DNA of 64,000 nucleotides from positions 3,248-67,247 of the forward strand of contig NZ_JEMV01000023.1 of assembly GCF_000588875.1 (NCBI RefSeq), written 5' to 3'. Every line of letters begins with the position of its first letter. Position 1 is the stretch's first letter. Position numbers and translations under genes: made by a program. The notes below the pieces were generated by a model. That model saw only the letters and a program-made list of their open reading frames with translations, made no database searches and was not told the origin of the DNA. Below are positions 23,536 to 33,199 of this stretch, piece by piece. Source of the stretch: Sphingobium sp. Ant17 (GTDB lineage: Bacteria > Pseudomonadota > Alphaproteobacteria > Sphingomonadales > Sphingomonadaceae).

Positions 23536-25854
23536 TTATAACGGATTGCCATTTTCGTCGCGCAGCACTTCGCGGCGGCCGACATGGTTGGGGGCGCCGA
23601 CCAGGCCTTCCTCCTCCATCTTCTCAATGAGGCGCGCGGCGCTGTTGTAGCCGACGCGGAGTTGACGTTGCAGCCAGCTGGTCGAGGCTTTCTGATTTTC
23701 GAACACCAGTTGGCACGCCTTGCGGAACAGCTGCGCGTCGGGGCTGTCGTCGCCCAGATCCACGCCGTCGAGCGCGAAGCTGCCCTCTTCGGGTTCTTCG
23801 GTCACCGCCTGGATATAGTCAGGCTGTCCCTGCGCGCGCCAATGGTCGGCAACGACGCGGACTTCATCGTCCGAGACGAAGGGACCGTGGACGCGAGTCA
23901 GGCCCTTGCCGCCGTGCATGTAAAGCATGTCGCCCTTGCCCAGCAGCTGTTCGGCACCCTGCTCGCCCAGGATCGTGCGGCTGTCGATCTTCGACGTCAC
24001 GAAGAAGCTGATCCGGGTCGGCAGATTCGCCTTGATGACGCCGGTGATGACATCGACCGAAGGGCGCTGGGTCGCGAGGATCAGGTGGATACCCGCCGCG
24101 CGCGCCTTTTGCGCCAATCGCTGGATCAGGAATTCGACTTCCTTGCCTGCGGTCATCATGAGGTCGGCCAGTTCGTCCACGACCACCACGATCTGGGGGA
24201 GTGGCTGGAAGTCGAGCTGTTCCTCCTCATAGATCGGCTTGCCGTTTTCGGGGTCGTAGCCGGTCTGGACCCGGCGACCGAGCGGCTTGCCCTTGGCCTT
24301 GGCGGCGCGAACCTTCTCGTTATAGTTGGCAAGGTTACGGACGGAGATGGACGCCATCATGCGATAGCGATCCTCCATCTGTTCGACCGCCCATTTGAGC
24401 GCCCGGATCGCCTTTTGCGGTTCGGTAACGACCGGCGAGAGCAGATGCGGAATGTCGTCATAGGTCGACAGTTCGAGCATCTTGGGATCAATCATGATCA
24501 GGCGCAACTGGTCGGGCGTCATGCGGTAGAGCAGCGACAAGATCATCGCGTTGAGCCCGACCGACTTGCCCGACCCGGTGGTGCCCGCGATCAGCAGATG
24601 CGGCATGGGGGCAAGGTCGGCGATGATCGGTTCGCCGGAAATATTCTTGCCCAGGATGATGGGCAGCGTCCCTTCGCCGCCAAATTGCTCGCTGGTGATG
24701 AGTTCGCGGAACGACACGCCTTCGCGATGGGCGTTGGGCAATTCGATGCCGATCACCGTGCGCCCCGGAATCGTCGCAACGCGCGCAGAGAGTGCCGACA
24801 TGTTGCGGGCGATATCGTCGGCCAGCGCGATGACGCGGCTCGCCTTGATGCCAGGCGCGGGCTCCAGTTCATACATGGTGACGACCGGGCCGGGCCGGAC
24901 CTCGACGATATTGCCCTTCACATGGAAATCATCGAGCACCGATTCGAGCAACCGGGCATTGCGCTCCAGCGCGGCCTTGTCGATCTTGCCGCCCTGGTTG
25001 GCGGGAATGGGGTTGAGCAGGTCGGGCGAGGGCAGCGAACTATGGCCGAACAGATCATCCTGCGAGATCGGGGCCATCTGCCGCTGCGGCGGCGCAGGCT
25101 TGGGGCTCTGGATGGTGATCGGTGGCTTGGGTTCGTTCGACACTTGTTTGCGCGGTGCGATAACGCGTTCGGCACCATCCGTTTCCGGTTCGACGTCGCT
25201 GGCACCGATGCCGGGCAGTGCCAAAGTGGGGCGGGGTAGCGCCAATTTGGGCAGTGATGGGCGGCGCAGCGCGATGATCGGCTTTTCCAGCGCCAGGCTG
25301 CGATAACAGGCGATCAAGCCCGCGATCAGAGTCATGACGACCAATATACCGGTTATCCAAGGGGCAGCGGCGGGTGCCTGCGCCGTCAGGCTGGCAATCC
25401 CCTTGGCCGTGACGAGGCCGATCACCCCGCCCCAGCCGGCAGGCAGGCCGACCAGCGGATCATCCTGGAATAGCGACAGGGCAATGCCGATCAGGACGAT
25501 GCCGATCAGGCATTTGCCGAATTGCGCCTTCCATGTGCTCAGATCCTGGTCGCCCCACATCCGGCGCGCCGTCACCGCCATCAACGGCAGGATCAGCGCC
25601 ACCGGCACGCCCAGCAGCCAGAGCAGGAAATCAGCGCTCCACGCGCCGGGCCCCTGCATGATGTTGGCGACATGGTCGCCGGCCACCGTATTCATCGACG
25701 GATCGCTGGGCGTATAGCTGAGCAGCGCCAACGCCACGAACAAGGTCGCCAGCATCAACAGGATTGCGCCGATCAGCGCGCCGCTGCGAAGCAGGCTGCG
25801 CTTGAGCATTTCGCGCCATTCCGGCGTGCGCTTCACGGTGCGGCTGACAGCCAT
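23536..25854 (-). CDS. ftsK: DNA translocase FtsK
   Basis: FtsK pumps chromosome DNA through the closing septum and activates dimer resolution. About 772 residues from the start at 25854 (MAVSRTVKRTPEW). The N-terminus has four transmembrane segments (residues about 20-170) and is followed by a Pro-rich linker. The motor has Walker A IAGTTGSGKSVGLNAM and Walker B IVVVVDELADLMM. The C-terminal gamma winged helix (SWLQRQLRVGYNSAARLIEKMEEEG, in pieces) reads orienting sequences. It is shorter than E. coli FtsK, as is usual in alphaproteobacteria. Confidence 0.95.
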   Translation of the reverse strand: MAVSRTVKRTPEWREMLKRSLLRSGALIGAILLMLATLFVALALLSYTPSDPSMNTVAGDHVANIMQGPGAWSADFLLWLLGVPVALILPLMAVTARRMWGDQDLSTWKAQFGKCLIGIVLIGIALSLFQDDPLVGLPAGWGGVIGLVTAKGIASLTAQAPAAAPWITGILVVMTLIAGLIACYRSLALEKPIIALRRPSLPKLALPRPTLALPGIGASDVEPETDGAERVIAPRKQVSNEPKPPITIQSPKPAPPQRQMAPISQDDLFGHSSLPSPDLLNPIPANQGGKIDKAALERNARLLESVLDDFHVKGNIVEVRPGPVVTMYELEPAPGIKASRVIALADDIARNMSALSARVATIPGRTVIGIELPNAHREGVSFRELITSEQFGGEGTLPIILGKNISGEPIIADLAPMPHLLIAGTTGSGKSVGLNAMILSLLYRMTPDQLRLIMIDPKMLELSTYDDIPHLLSPVVTEPQKAIRALKWAVEQMEDRYRMMASISVRNLANYNEKVRAAKAKGKPLGRRVQTGYDPENGKPIYEEEQLDFQPLPQIVVVVDELADLMMTAGKEVEFLIQRLAQKARAAGIHLILATQRPSVDVITGVIKANLPTRISFFVTSKIDSRTILGEQGAEQLLGKGDMLYMHGGKGLTRVHGPFVSDDEVRVVADHWRAQGQPDYIQAVTEEPEEGSFALDGVDLGDDSPDAQLFRKACQLVFENQKASTSWLQRQLRVGYNSAARLIEKMEEEGLVGAPNHVGRREVLRDENGNPL

Positions 25855-26018
25855 GCTAAACCCTTGTCCCCCAAATGTTCCGTTTCGGCACAATGCGCCG
25901 GACGGCGAGTCCGCGTCAAGCCTGCGACCGATCGGCTCGTCCCGCCTTATCCGTAACAACCCTTATGGCAGGGGTGCCGCGATCCAGCGCAAAAGCGGGA
26001 CCGAAGGGAACCTGTCCC

Positions 26019-26117
26019 ATGTTCGCTGCCTATTATCCCGCGCTCGTCGTCGTTTCCATGGCCGCCTTCGCCGCCGCCATGCTGTATGTCAGCATCGAGG
26101 ATCGGCTTAAGAACTAA
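26019..26117 (+). CDS. Small single-pass membrane protein (32 aa)
   Basis: A short gene with ATG at 26019 and TAA at 26115-26117. A purine-rich GAAGGGAA lies about 8 bases upstream of the start and is a credible ribosome-binding site. The product begins MFAAYYPALVVVSM, continues with an Ala/Val-rich helix and ends in a charged tail (SIEDRLKN), consistent with one inner-membrane helix. It lies in the gap between divergent ftsK and convergent GNAT genes. I know no function for it. Confidence 0.5.
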   Translation: MFAAYYPALVVVSMAAFAAAMLYVSIEDRLKN

Positions 26118-26599
26118 CTGCGGGCCAACGCCTGCAACGCATCGCCGTCGAGCCGTTGGACGGTCCATTCGTCCATCGGCACCGCACCGATTGCGCGATA
26201 AATGGCGATGGCCGGTTCGTTCCAGTCGAGCACCGACCATTCCAGCCGGGCGCAATCCCGTTCGATCGCCAGTTCCGCCAATCGGACGAGCAGCGCCTTG
26301 CCCGCGCCTGATCCCCGCGCTTCGGGCCGAACGAACAAATCTTCAAGATAAAGCCCCGGCCGCCCTTCAAAGGTCGAGAAATTGTGGAAGAAGAGCGCGA
26401 AGCCGATGGCATCGCCCTGCCGCTCCGCGATCAGCACCTCGGCCATCGGGCGCGAACCGAAGAGATAGCGGGCGAGCGTATCGCTATCCGCCTTCACCGC
26501 ATGCGCCAGTTTCTCATAGGCGGCGAGGTCGCGGATGAACTGGATTATGGCGTCGATGTCGCCCGGTTCGGCCACGCGGATCATAATGTCATCGGTCAT
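26114..26599 (-). CDS. GNAT family N-acetyltransferase
   Basis: A 161-residue GCN5-type acetyltransferase. Motif A is visible as LYLEDLFVRPEARGSGAGKAL (acetyl-CoA pyrophosphate loop R-x-x-G-x-G/A), and the C-terminal NEPAIAIYRAIGAVPMDEWT is typical of the diamine/spermidine-type branch (YEKLAHAV near the N-terminus). The start at 26599 (MTDDIMIRV) overlaps the stop of the exporter gene upstream. The substrate is unknown. Confidence 0.9.
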   Translation of the reverse strand: MTDDIMIRVAEPGDIDAIIQFIRDLAAYEKLAHAVKADSDTLARYLFGSRPMAEVLIAERQGDAIGFALFFHNFSTFEGRPGLYLEDLFVRPEARGSGAGKALLVRLAELAIERDCARLEWSVLDWNEPAIAIYRAIGAVPMDEWTVQRLDGDALQALARS

Positions 26600-27516
26600 G
26601 CCGTTCCTGCTTCCACATGGGCCAGTTCCGGCCGTTTCGCGCGCACGGCGATAAGGCAGGCCACAATGATCAACAAGGCACCCGCCACAGTCGGCAGCGT
26701 GATCCGTTCGCCAAACACCAGCCACCCTATAATCGCCGCCCAGACGAAGGCGCTATATTCGACCGGGATCAGCCGCTGCGCCTCCGCCCGCGCATAGGCC
26801 CAGGACAGCGCCGCAAGCGAAGTGAAGGCGAGACTGGCGGCGAGCAGCACCAGCGGTACGGAAGGCAGCGGCGGCAGGACCAGCAGAAACGGCGCGCCCA
26901 GCACAAAGACGCCGAGCATGACGAGATGCTGGAAGAAAGCGACCTCGATGGGCGAGGCAAGCTGCGCCTGCTGCCGCTGGATGATGAGGTTCCAGGCAAA
27001 GAGTACCGCCGACGCCAGCACCGCCCCTGCACCCAGCAGCGCGTCGGCATCATATTGCCCCTGCAACCGGCCCGACAGGATGACACCGACACCCACCAGC
27101 CCCAGCAGCGATGCGCCGATCGCCCGTCGCCCGACTCGTTCCTTGAGCAGCAGCGCGGCAAGGTAGAGCGCGATCAGCGGTGCGATGAACGATAGGGCAA
27201 TCGCTTCGGCGAGCGGCATCCGCATGATCGCCCAGAAGAACAGCCCGGCCATCAGCGCGACCACCGTGCCGCGCAGCAGATGGATGCGCAGCACGGCGCG
27301 CGAAGGCCAGCGCTGGCGCGTTAGCAACATCAGCGCGAGGCCGAGAAGCGTGCCCGCGACCGCCCGCCAGAACAGCGCATTGTAGAGGCCGATAGCAAGG
27401 CTCAGCCCCTTCATCGCCGCATCCATGACGGCAAACAGCGCCACGCCAGCGCAGCAGACGGCAAAGGGGATGGCGAAACCAACGGCGGGACGCGACGCCC
27501 CCATGGCAGGCCTCAC
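26596..27516 (-). CDS. DMT-superfamily transporter (EamA)
   Basis: A 306-residue inner-membrane protein with about ten hydrophobic segments in two EamA repeats. Examples are [21 protein letters not shown] in repeat 1 and [21 protein letters not shown] and [18 protein letters not shown] in repeat 2. Members export amino acids or metabolites; the substrate is not evident here. The start is either 27516 or an ATG at 27504. It overlaps the stop of ispG by 4 bases and the GNAT start, so ispG, exporter and GNAT probably form one operon. Confidence 0.9.
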   Translation of the reverse strand: MRPAMGASRPAVGFAIPFAVCCAGVALFAVMDAAMKGLSLAIGLYNALFWRAVAGTLLGLALMLLTRQRWPSRAVLRIHLLRGTVVALMAGLFFWAIMRMPLAEAIALSFIAPLIALYLAALLLKERVGRRAIGASLLGLVGVGVILSGRLQGQYDADALLGAGAVLASAVLFAWNLIIQRQQAQLASPIEVAFFQHLVMLGVFVLGAPFLLVLPPLPSVPLVLLAASLAFTSLAALSWAYARAEAQRLIPVEYSAFVWAAIIGWLVFGERITLPTVAGALLIIVACLIAVRAKRPELAHVEAGTA

Positions 27517-28673
27517 TCCGCCGCCTGCGCCTTGCCCGCGTCGGTCATCGCCGATTCCGCTTTGGCCGCTTCGATCTCGGCCGCCTTGTCCTCGACCAGT
27601 CGGACGATATGATCGACCAGGGCTTCGTCCTGTACGGTATGGTCGGTAATGCCCGACAGATAGACCATATGCTTACCGTTGCCGCCGCCGGTGAGGCCGA
27701 TATCAGTTTCGCGGGCTTCACCGGGACCATTCACGACGCAGCCGAGCACCGAGAGCGACAAGGGCGTGTGAATATGCTGGAGCCGTTCCTCCAGCGCCTG
27801 CACGGTACGGATCACGTCGAAGCCCTGCCGCGCGCAGCTGGGGCAGGAGATGACCTTCACCCCGCGGGTACGGATGCCGAGCGATTTAAGGATTTCATAG
27901 CCGACCCGCACTTCCTCTTCCGGCTCCGCCGACAACGAGACGCGGATCGTGTCGCCGACGCCTGCCCAGAGCAGGTTGCCGATGCCGATCGCGCTCTTGA
28001 CCGTGCCGCCGATCAACCCGCCTGCCTCGGTTATGCCAAGGTGGAGCGGGCAATCGACCGCTTCGGCCAGTTGCATATAGGCGGCGACCGCGAGGAACAC
28101 GTCGCTCGCCTTCACCGCGACTTTATATTCGTGAAAATCCTGGTCCTGGAGCAGCTTGATATGGTCGAGCGCGCTTTCGACCAGCGCTTCGGGGCAGGGT
28201 TCGCCATATTTTTCGAGCAGGTCCTTTTCGAGACTGCCCGCATTGACGCCGATGCGGATGGCGCAGCCATTGGCCTTGGCGGCATCGACCACTTCCTTCA
28301 CCCGCGCTTGCGACCCGATATTGCCGGGGTTGATCCGCAGGCAGGCAGCGCCAGCATCGGCCGCTTCCAGCGCGCGCTTATAATGGAAATGAATGTCCGC
28401 GACGATCGGCACCCGGGCCGCGCGCACGATCTGCTGGAGCGCTGCCGTCGACTCCTCGTCGGGGCAGGAGACGCGGATGATATCCACGCCCGCTTCCTCG
28501 CAACGGCGAATCTGGTCGATCGTGCCCTTGACGTCGTGGGTCAGCGTATTGGTCATGGTCTGGACCGTGACCGGCGCATCACCGCCGACGGGAACATTGC
28601 CGACCATGATCTGTCGGCTGCGGCGACGGGCAATATCGCGCCAAGGACGCAGGCCGGGATTATGGTCGGACAT
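27513..28673 (-). CDS. ispG: 4-hydroxy-3-methylbut-2-enyl diphosphate synthase (flavodoxin)
   Basis: IspG (GcpE) reduces methylerythritol cyclodiphosphate in the non-mevalonate isoprenoid pathway with a [4Fe-4S] cluster. The 386-residue protein begins with a TIM-barrel ([31 protein letters not shown]). Cluster ligands are the Cys pair in [14 protein letters not shown] and Cys plus Glu in [17 protein letters not shown]. The length and motif order are normal. It is the first gene of an apparent operon with the EamA exporter and GNAT protein. Confidence 0.96.
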   Translation of the reverse strand: MSDHNPGLRPWRDIARRRSRQIMVGNVPVGGDAPVTVQTMTNTLTHDVKGTIDQIRRCEEAGVDIIRVSCPDEESTAALQQIVRAARVPIVADIHFHYKRALEAADAGAACLRINPGNIGSQARVKEVVDAAKANGCAIRIGVNAGSLEKDLLEKYGEPCPEALVESALDHIKLLQDQDFHEYKVAVKASDVFLAVAAYMQLAEAVDCPLHLGITEAGGLIGGTVKSAIGIGNLLWAGVGDTIRVSLSAEPEEEVRVGYEILKSLGIRTRGVKVISCPSCARQGFDVIRTVQALEERLQHIHTPLSLSVLGCVVNGPGEARETDIGLTGGGNGKHMVYLSGITDHTVQDEALVDHIVRLVEDKAAEIEAAKAESAMTDAGKAQAAE

Positions 28674-28674
28674 G

Positions 28675-28703
28675 AAAAGGGGCTCCGTGGTTACGAAGCC
28701 CCT
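28675..28703 (-). terminator. Rho-independent terminator downstream of the FadL-like gene
   Basis: Read on the minus strand, AGGGGCTTCGT and ACGGAGCCCCT form a stem with loop AACC, followed by TTTTC. It lies about 80 bases past the stop of the outer-membrane transport gene and directly before the ispG start, so it should insulate ispG. Confidence 0.65.
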
Positions 28704-28783
28704 ATAGGGATGTTTGGTGACGGTTAAAACCGTGCCGTTTGGTGTTTCAGTTGGGCTGAGCCGGACCGCACCGGACCACTCAT

Positions 28784-30082
28784 TTAAAACCGTATCGTGA
28801 GCGACGCAGCGACCTGATCGGCATTGCCGCTGGTCTGGGCCAGCGTCGTCGCGGTGACGGTGGCGGGTGCGGGGAAATAGCTGTCCGGGCGAATGATGTT
28901 CGCCTTTTCCACGAAGGTGTGCGCGTAGCTGACGTTCAGAGCGAAAGCCTGCGACAGGTTCCAGGTCGCGCCACCGCTCAGCCAGACCCGGTCGCCATCG
29001 GGGACGCGGGTGGTCAGGTGCTGGGGATTGGTGGGCGAGCGGTCGAACATCGTACCGGCGCGCAACGTCAGCTTGTCATTGACGTCATATTCGCCACCCG
29101 CGCTGAAACTATAGCTGTCATGATATTCCAGTTCCTTGACCGACGTGCCGTTGGTCGCATTGATGGTGATCGATTCCATCACCGACCAATTATACCAGCG
29201 CGCCGTCAGCATCGCGCGCAATTGCGGCGTCAGCCGGTGCGTCATCGATAGGGTCGCGATATCGGGCAGGGTCAGCGGGGCCGTGGCGGCGAAGCTGCCA
29301 TTGGCACCGGCAAGCGGACCGACCAGACCCGAAATCACCTGCTCGCCCTGCAGGCTGTGCTTCATGCGCGAGCGATAATGGACGCCGAACTGGGTGTCGC
29401 CCGCCCGGTAGAACAACCCGGCATTCCAGCCGACCGACCAGTCGTCGCCTTCGACCGAGGCGTGGCCGTCGGCCAGCAGCGGCGAGAGTTGCGGCAGCGC
29501 GTTGGTCAGCGTCACCTTGACATATTGCACATCGACACCACCGCCCACGGACAGGTTGTCGGTCAGCTTATAGGCGGCCGATGGCTGGATATTATAGGTT
29601 TTGAGGTCGGTATAGAGCGAGTCATAGCGCCCGAAATAACCATCCTCATATTCGAGCTTCAGACCGAAGGGCGCATTGACGCCAACACCAACCCACAGCC
29701 GGTCGCTGACCTGGCCGGTGGCATAGAAGCTGGGGATGGGAATCACGCTTTCAAAGGCATTGCCACCATTCACGCCGCTGACCGGCACCTGCGTGGTCAC
29801 GCCGGGAACCGTGCGGGTGGTGCCACGATTGGTCTGCTGCGCCTTAGCGAACAGGGCGACGCCGCCGATCGAGGTCTGAATACCCGGCAATTCGGTCATC
29901 GCGGCGGGATTGAAATAGACGGTCGAGGGATCATCGCCCGCAGCCGCGCCACCCGACAGGGCGCGCCCGGTTTCCTTGGGCGATTGTTCCTGAAGATAGA
30001 AGCCACCAGCCAGCGCGGGAAGGGGCGCGGTAATCGCACCTGCGGCAAGCAGGAAGGATGGGAGGCGGCGGCTGAACGACAT
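28784..30082 (-). CDS. Outer-membrane transport protein, FadL/OmpP1 family
   Basis: A beta-barrel of about 432 residues for uptake of hydrophobic compounds such as long-chain fatty acids or aromatics. The signal peptide ends at [13 protein letters not shown]. The family pattern follows: [29 protein letters not shown] (in pieces), the NPA hatch region, repeated amphipathic strands, and the terminal aromatic VAASLTIRF. The start at 30082 puts the signal peptide at the N-terminus. A terminator follows it at 28675-28703. Confidence 0.93.
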   Translation of the reverse strand: MSFSRRLPSFLLAAGAITAPLPALAGGFYLQEQSPKETGRALSGGAAAGDDPSTVYFNPAAMTELPGIQTSIGGVALFAKAQQTNRGTTRTVPGVTTQVPVSGVNGGNAFESVIPIPSFYATGQVSDRLWVGVGVNAPFGLKLEYEDGYFGRYDSLYTDLKTYNIQPSAAYKLTDNLSVGGGVDVQYVKVTLTNALPQLSPLLADGHASVEGDDWSVGWNAGLFYRAGDTQFGVHYRSRMKHSLQGEQVISGLVGPLAGANGSFAATAPLTLPDIATLSMTHRLTPQLRAMLTARWYNWSVMESITINATNGTSVKELEYHDSYSFSAGGEYDVNDKLTLRAGTMFDRSPTNPQHLTTRVPDGDRVWLSGGATWNLSQAFALNVSYAHTFVEKANIIRPDSYFPAPATVTATTLAQTSGNADQVAASLTIRF

Positions 30083-30490
30083 GGCAGATCCTCTACTGGC
30101 GACTTTATAGCCCGGGCAGCCGAATAGGCATGGCGCGAGCCTTTGACGCAGGCCGCTTACCAACACCATGGTTAAATTCCAGTGTTTAGCGGTGACTGGT
30201 CCGTGCGATTCCGGCCATTTGACGGATCATTGCGCGTCTGACGTTACGGCGAGGGGTCGGACGAGTGAACGAAAAAGGGCAAAAAAAGCCGCCCCGGAGG
30301 ACGGCTTGTAAAGTTTTAGGAGAGGATGCCTGAAAGGCCCGTTCCTTTTGCGAGTCAGATGGCTTTGTTGCAAATGCGAAACGGACACGCCTGATTGCGT
30401 TTCATGCAATCGTTGGCATGGAATTTACATTCCGTAGCGGAAACCGGGATCGGAAAGGAATCCGGGCGGTCGGGTTTGGGAGCAAAATAG
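30083..30490. other. Intergenic region with terminator
   Basis: About 400 bases between the FadL-like gene and the phosphohexomutase gene, both on the minus strand. It contains the terminator at 30280-30307 and presumably the promoter of the FadL-like gene in 30090-30270. No coding sequence is convincing. Confidence 0.4.
30280..30307 (-). terminator. Rho-independent terminator of the mipZ/J-domain/phosphohexomutase operon
   Basis: On the minus strand, AAGCCGTCC pairs with GGGGCGGCTT around a short loop and is followed directly by a run of seven T. It lies about 180 bases downstream of the phosphohexomutase stop. Confidence 0.8.
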
Positions 30491-31864
30491 TCAGATTTCG
30501 ACCGAATCGAGTCCCGATTGCGCAAGCTGCGAATCAATTTCGGCAATCAGTCGCGCCAATCCCGCCGCATCGGCCGATTCCGCCCGCGCCACCAGCGCCG
30601 CCTGGGTATTGGAGGCGCGCAGCAACCACCAGCCGTCGGCGGTGGTGACACGCGCGCCATCGATCGCGTTCATATCCGCACCCATCACTCTGAGCCGCGC
30701 ACAAACCTCAGCGATCACGGTGAATTTGCGCACATCATCGACGGGGATGTGCAGTTCGGGCGTCACCGCCATCGCGGGCATCGCGCTGCGCCGGTCGGTG
30801 ATGCTGCCCCCTGCCCCGCTCGCGGCGCGGATCAACCGGGTCGCGGCATAGAGGCCGTCGTCATAGCCATAATAGTCATCGGCGAAGAACAGATGCCCGG
30901 TCATCTCGCCCGCGAGCAAGGCGCCAGTCTGCTTCATTCTGGACTTGATATGGCTATGGCCAGTTTTCCAGATGTCGGGCTGTCCGCCCAGCGCCGCGAT
31001 GCGATCGATCACGGCCCGACTGGTCTTCACATCGACAATAATCTGCGCGCCGGGATGGGTTTCGAGCAGATCCTGCGCGAACAGGCCGAGCAGTTGGTCG
31101 CCCGCGATGGTGCGGCCCAGCCCGTCGATCACGCCGATCCGGTCGCCGTCACCATCGAAAGCCACACCGAAATCGAGCTGCTTGTCGAGGACGAGCGCGC
31201 GCAGATCGGCAAGGTTCGCCTCCACGGAGGGATCGGGATGATGGTTGGGAAAATTGCCGTCTATCTGGGTGAAGAGCCGGTGATGCTCACCCGGCAGCAA
31301 TTGCACGAGTTTATCGACCACTGGCCCGGCCGCGCCATTGCCCGCGTCCCAGCCGATGCGCCAGGCGCGACCGTCAAAGTCCTGCATCAGCCGGGCGACA
31401 TAGCCGTCCATCAGGGCGATCGTGTCGGCCCGCCCTGCCACGCCGTCCCAGTCGCCCGCCGCCGCCATTTGCCCCAACCGAACGATGTCCGCGCCGAAAA
31501 AAGGCGCGTGGTTCTGCACCAGCTTGAAGCCATTCTGGTCGCCGGGATTATGGCTGCCGGTTATCTGAATGCCGCCATCGACCTCACAGACCGCTTCGGC
31601 ATAATAAAGCATGGGGGTTGGGCCGAGGCCGATGCGCAGCACATCGACGCCGCTGGCGGTCAACCCGTCGACCAGCGCGGCCTCCAGCATGGGGGAACTG
31701 AGCCGGCCATCATAGCCGACCGCGATCCGTGATCCCCCTGCCCGCGCGATGATGGTGCCAAAGCTGCGGCCCAAGGCCCAGGCGTCGGCGGCGTCGAGCG
31801 TTTTCCCGACCGTCCCGCGCAAATCATAGTCGCGCAGCAGCGTCGGGTGGAAGTGATGGCTCAC
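30491..31864 (-). CDS. Phosphomannomutase/phosphoglucomutase
   Basis: A 457-residue alpha-D-phosphohexomutase (AlgC/ManB/PGM type) that interconverts sugar 1- and 6-phosphates for nucleotide-sugar and polysaccharide synthesis. Motifs in order: RDYDLRGTVGKTLDAADAWALG, catalytic TGSHNPGDQNGFK, metal loop DGDGDRIGVID, sugar-binding GEMTGHLFFADDYYGYDDG, and a C-terminal phosphate-binding LRASNTQAALVARAE. It starts with GTG at 31864, overlapping the stop of the J-domain gene (GTGA). It is the last gene before the terminator at 30280. Confidence 0.93.
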   Translation of the reverse strand: MSHHFHPTLLRDYDLRGTVGKTLDAADAWALGRSFGTIIARAGGSRIAVGYDGRLSSPMLEAALVDGLTASGVDVLRIGLGPTPMLYYAEAVCEVDGGIQITGSHNPGDQNGFKLVQNHAPFFGADIVRLGQMAAAGDWDGVAGRADTIALMDGYVARLMQDFDGRAWRIGWDAGNGAAGPVVDKLVQLLPGEHHRLFTQIDGNFPNHHPDPSVEANLADLRALVLDKQLDFGVAFDGDGDRIGVIDGLGRTIAGDQLLGLFAQDLLETHPGAQIIVDVKTSRAVIDRIAALGGQPDIWKTGHSHIKSRMKQTGALLAGEMTGHLFFADDYYGYDDGLYAATRLIRAASGAGGSITDRRSAMPAMAVTPELHIPVDDVRKFTVIAEVCARLRVMGADMNAIDGARVTTADGWWLLRASNTQAALVARAESADAAGLARLIAEIDSQLAQSGLDSVEI

Positions 31865-32283
31865 CCCTGCTGCCGGTCGGCCAGCAACAGATCGCGCGCG
31901 GCATTGATCTGCGCCGCCAGCGCTTCGGTGCCGCCCTTGTCGGGATGGACCGAGGCGATCAAGCGGCGATGGGCGGCACGGATGGCGGCGGGATCGGCAT
32001 CGGGCGTAACCCCCAATAGCGCGCGCGCCTGGGCGAGATCATCGATCCGGCGCTGCGGCGAGGCAGGCGGCGGACGGCGGCGGGGCTTATATTGGCGCAG
32101 GAGAAAGAGCGCGGCACCGATCAGCACCGGTGCGCCGATCACGGGCTTGCCCTTGGCCGCCAGCACCGCGCCAACCAGTGCTGCGCCAAGCGCCATGCCA
32201 TCCTTTGCCGTCATGCGTTGCAGCCTTCCGGTCCAGATCAGCCAACCGGCAAGGCCCACGAGCAGCAGTGCCAGCCAGCCCAT
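31861..32283 (-). CDS. Membrane-anchored J-domain protein
   Basis: A 140-residue protein with two or three N-terminal hydrophobic segments (MGWLALLLVGLAGWLIW; ALGAALVGAVLAA; GAPVLIGAALFLL) and a C-terminal J-domain with the HPD motif in ASVHPDKGGTEALAAQI. J-domains stimulate DnaK; the layout resembles mitochondrial Pam18/Tim14, as in other alphaproteobacteria. Its start overlaps the mipZ stop (TGATG) and its stop overlaps the phosphohexomutase start, so all three are co-translated. Confidence 0.88.
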   Translation of the reverse strand: MGWLALLLVGLAGWLIWTGRLQRMTAKDGMALGAALVGAVLAAKGKPVIGAPVLIGAALFLLRQYKPRRRPPPASPQRRIDDLAQARALLGVTPDADPAAIRAAHRRLIASVHPDKGGTEALAAQINAARDLLLADRQQG

Positions 32284-33089
32284 CAGGCCGCGCCGAGCAG
32301 TTCCACCGGCACCGCGCCTTCGCGGGTCGGCAGGGCAAGGCCCGACACCATTTCACGCAATTCCTGCCGCGCGGCGATGTGGCTGATACCCAGTTCACCC
32401 AGATGCCCCTTGTCGAGCAGGGTGAGGCCCGAGGGGAAGAGTTCGCGGAAAATGACGCGTTCCGACAGGCCTGGAATGACGCGGAAACCGACCCGGCGCG
32501 ACAATTCCATCAGCGCATCGCCGACCCGCTTCTTGTTGCGGGCGTCATGATGCTGGAGCCGGTTGCGCAGCACGACCCAGTCGATCGACACGCCATCCGC
32601 CTTGGCTCGGGTCTTGCGCGCTTCAAAGATGAGTTCGGAATAGAAGGACAGGCGACGGACCTTGAAGCTTTCGGCATCGACCTGGCCGATCAGATCGAAA
32701 TCGACGAAACTGTCGTTCATCGGCGTGACCAGCGTATTGGCGCGGGCGGCCATGTGACGGGCAAAGACATCGTCGCGGCCGGGGGTGTCGACGATCAGGA
32801 AATCCTTGCCGTCCGACAGGGCGGCGACTTCGGCGTCCAACGCTTCGATCGTATCACCTTTCAGCACTGCAAAGTCGGGCGCGGGCAAGTCGATCTGACG
32901 GCGGCGCGCGGTTTCGGCGCGGTTTTCCAGATAGCGGGTGACGGTGCGCTGGCGCGGATCGAGATCGATCATGCCGACATTATGCCCCAGCACGGTCAGC
33001 GCGATCGCGGTGTGGACCGCCGTGGTCGACTTGCCGGTGCCGCCCTTTTCATTGGCGAAGACGATGAGATGCGGCTGCGAATTGGCCAT
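32283..33089 (-). CDS. mipZ: Division-plane positioning ATPase MipZ
   Basis: A 268-residue ParA/MinD-type ATPase. MipZ binds ParB at the origin and forms a gradient that keeps FtsZ away from the poles in alphaproteobacteria. The deviant Walker A is FANEKGGTGKSTTAVH. The MipZ-typical MIDLDPRQRTVTRYLENR follows, then switch LIVDTPGRDD and VLRNRLQHHDARNKKRV. The start at 33089 (MANSQPHLIVF) fits the family. It is divergent from panC and heads the operon with the J-domain protein. The gene lies about 3 kb from the candidate origin. Confidence 0.9.
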   Translation of the reverse strand: MANSQPHLIVFANEKGGTGKSTTAVHTAIALTVLGHNVGMIDLDPRQRTVTRYLENRAETARRRQIDLPAPDFAVLKGDTIEALDAEVAALSDGKDFLIVDTPGRDDVFARHMAARANTLVTPMNDSFVDFDLIGQVDAESFKVRRLSFYSELIFEARKTRAKADGVSIDWVVLRNRLQHHDARNKKRVGDALMELSRRVGFRVIPGLSERVIFRELFPSGLTLLDKGHLGELGISHIAARQELREMVSGLALPTREGAVPVELLGAA

Positions 33090-33199
33090 TGGACCTTGAT
33101 AACCCCGTTGATTGTCGCAATGATTCTTGACGGTCGCCAAGGCCGCAGCCTAGCAGGTCGACCGTTTGTCCCCCTGCCCTTATCGGAGCCGTTCCCCCC

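Noticed and set aside
23584-25239. Long plus-strand open frame (551 codons) opposite ftsK
   Set aside because: Its translation is Arg/His/Gly-rich with no domain and is a codon-bias shadow of ftsK.
30518-31732. Plus-strand frame opposite the phosphohexomutase gene
   Set aside because: It is a shadow of the conserved minus-strand gene, which has a full set of catalytic motifs.
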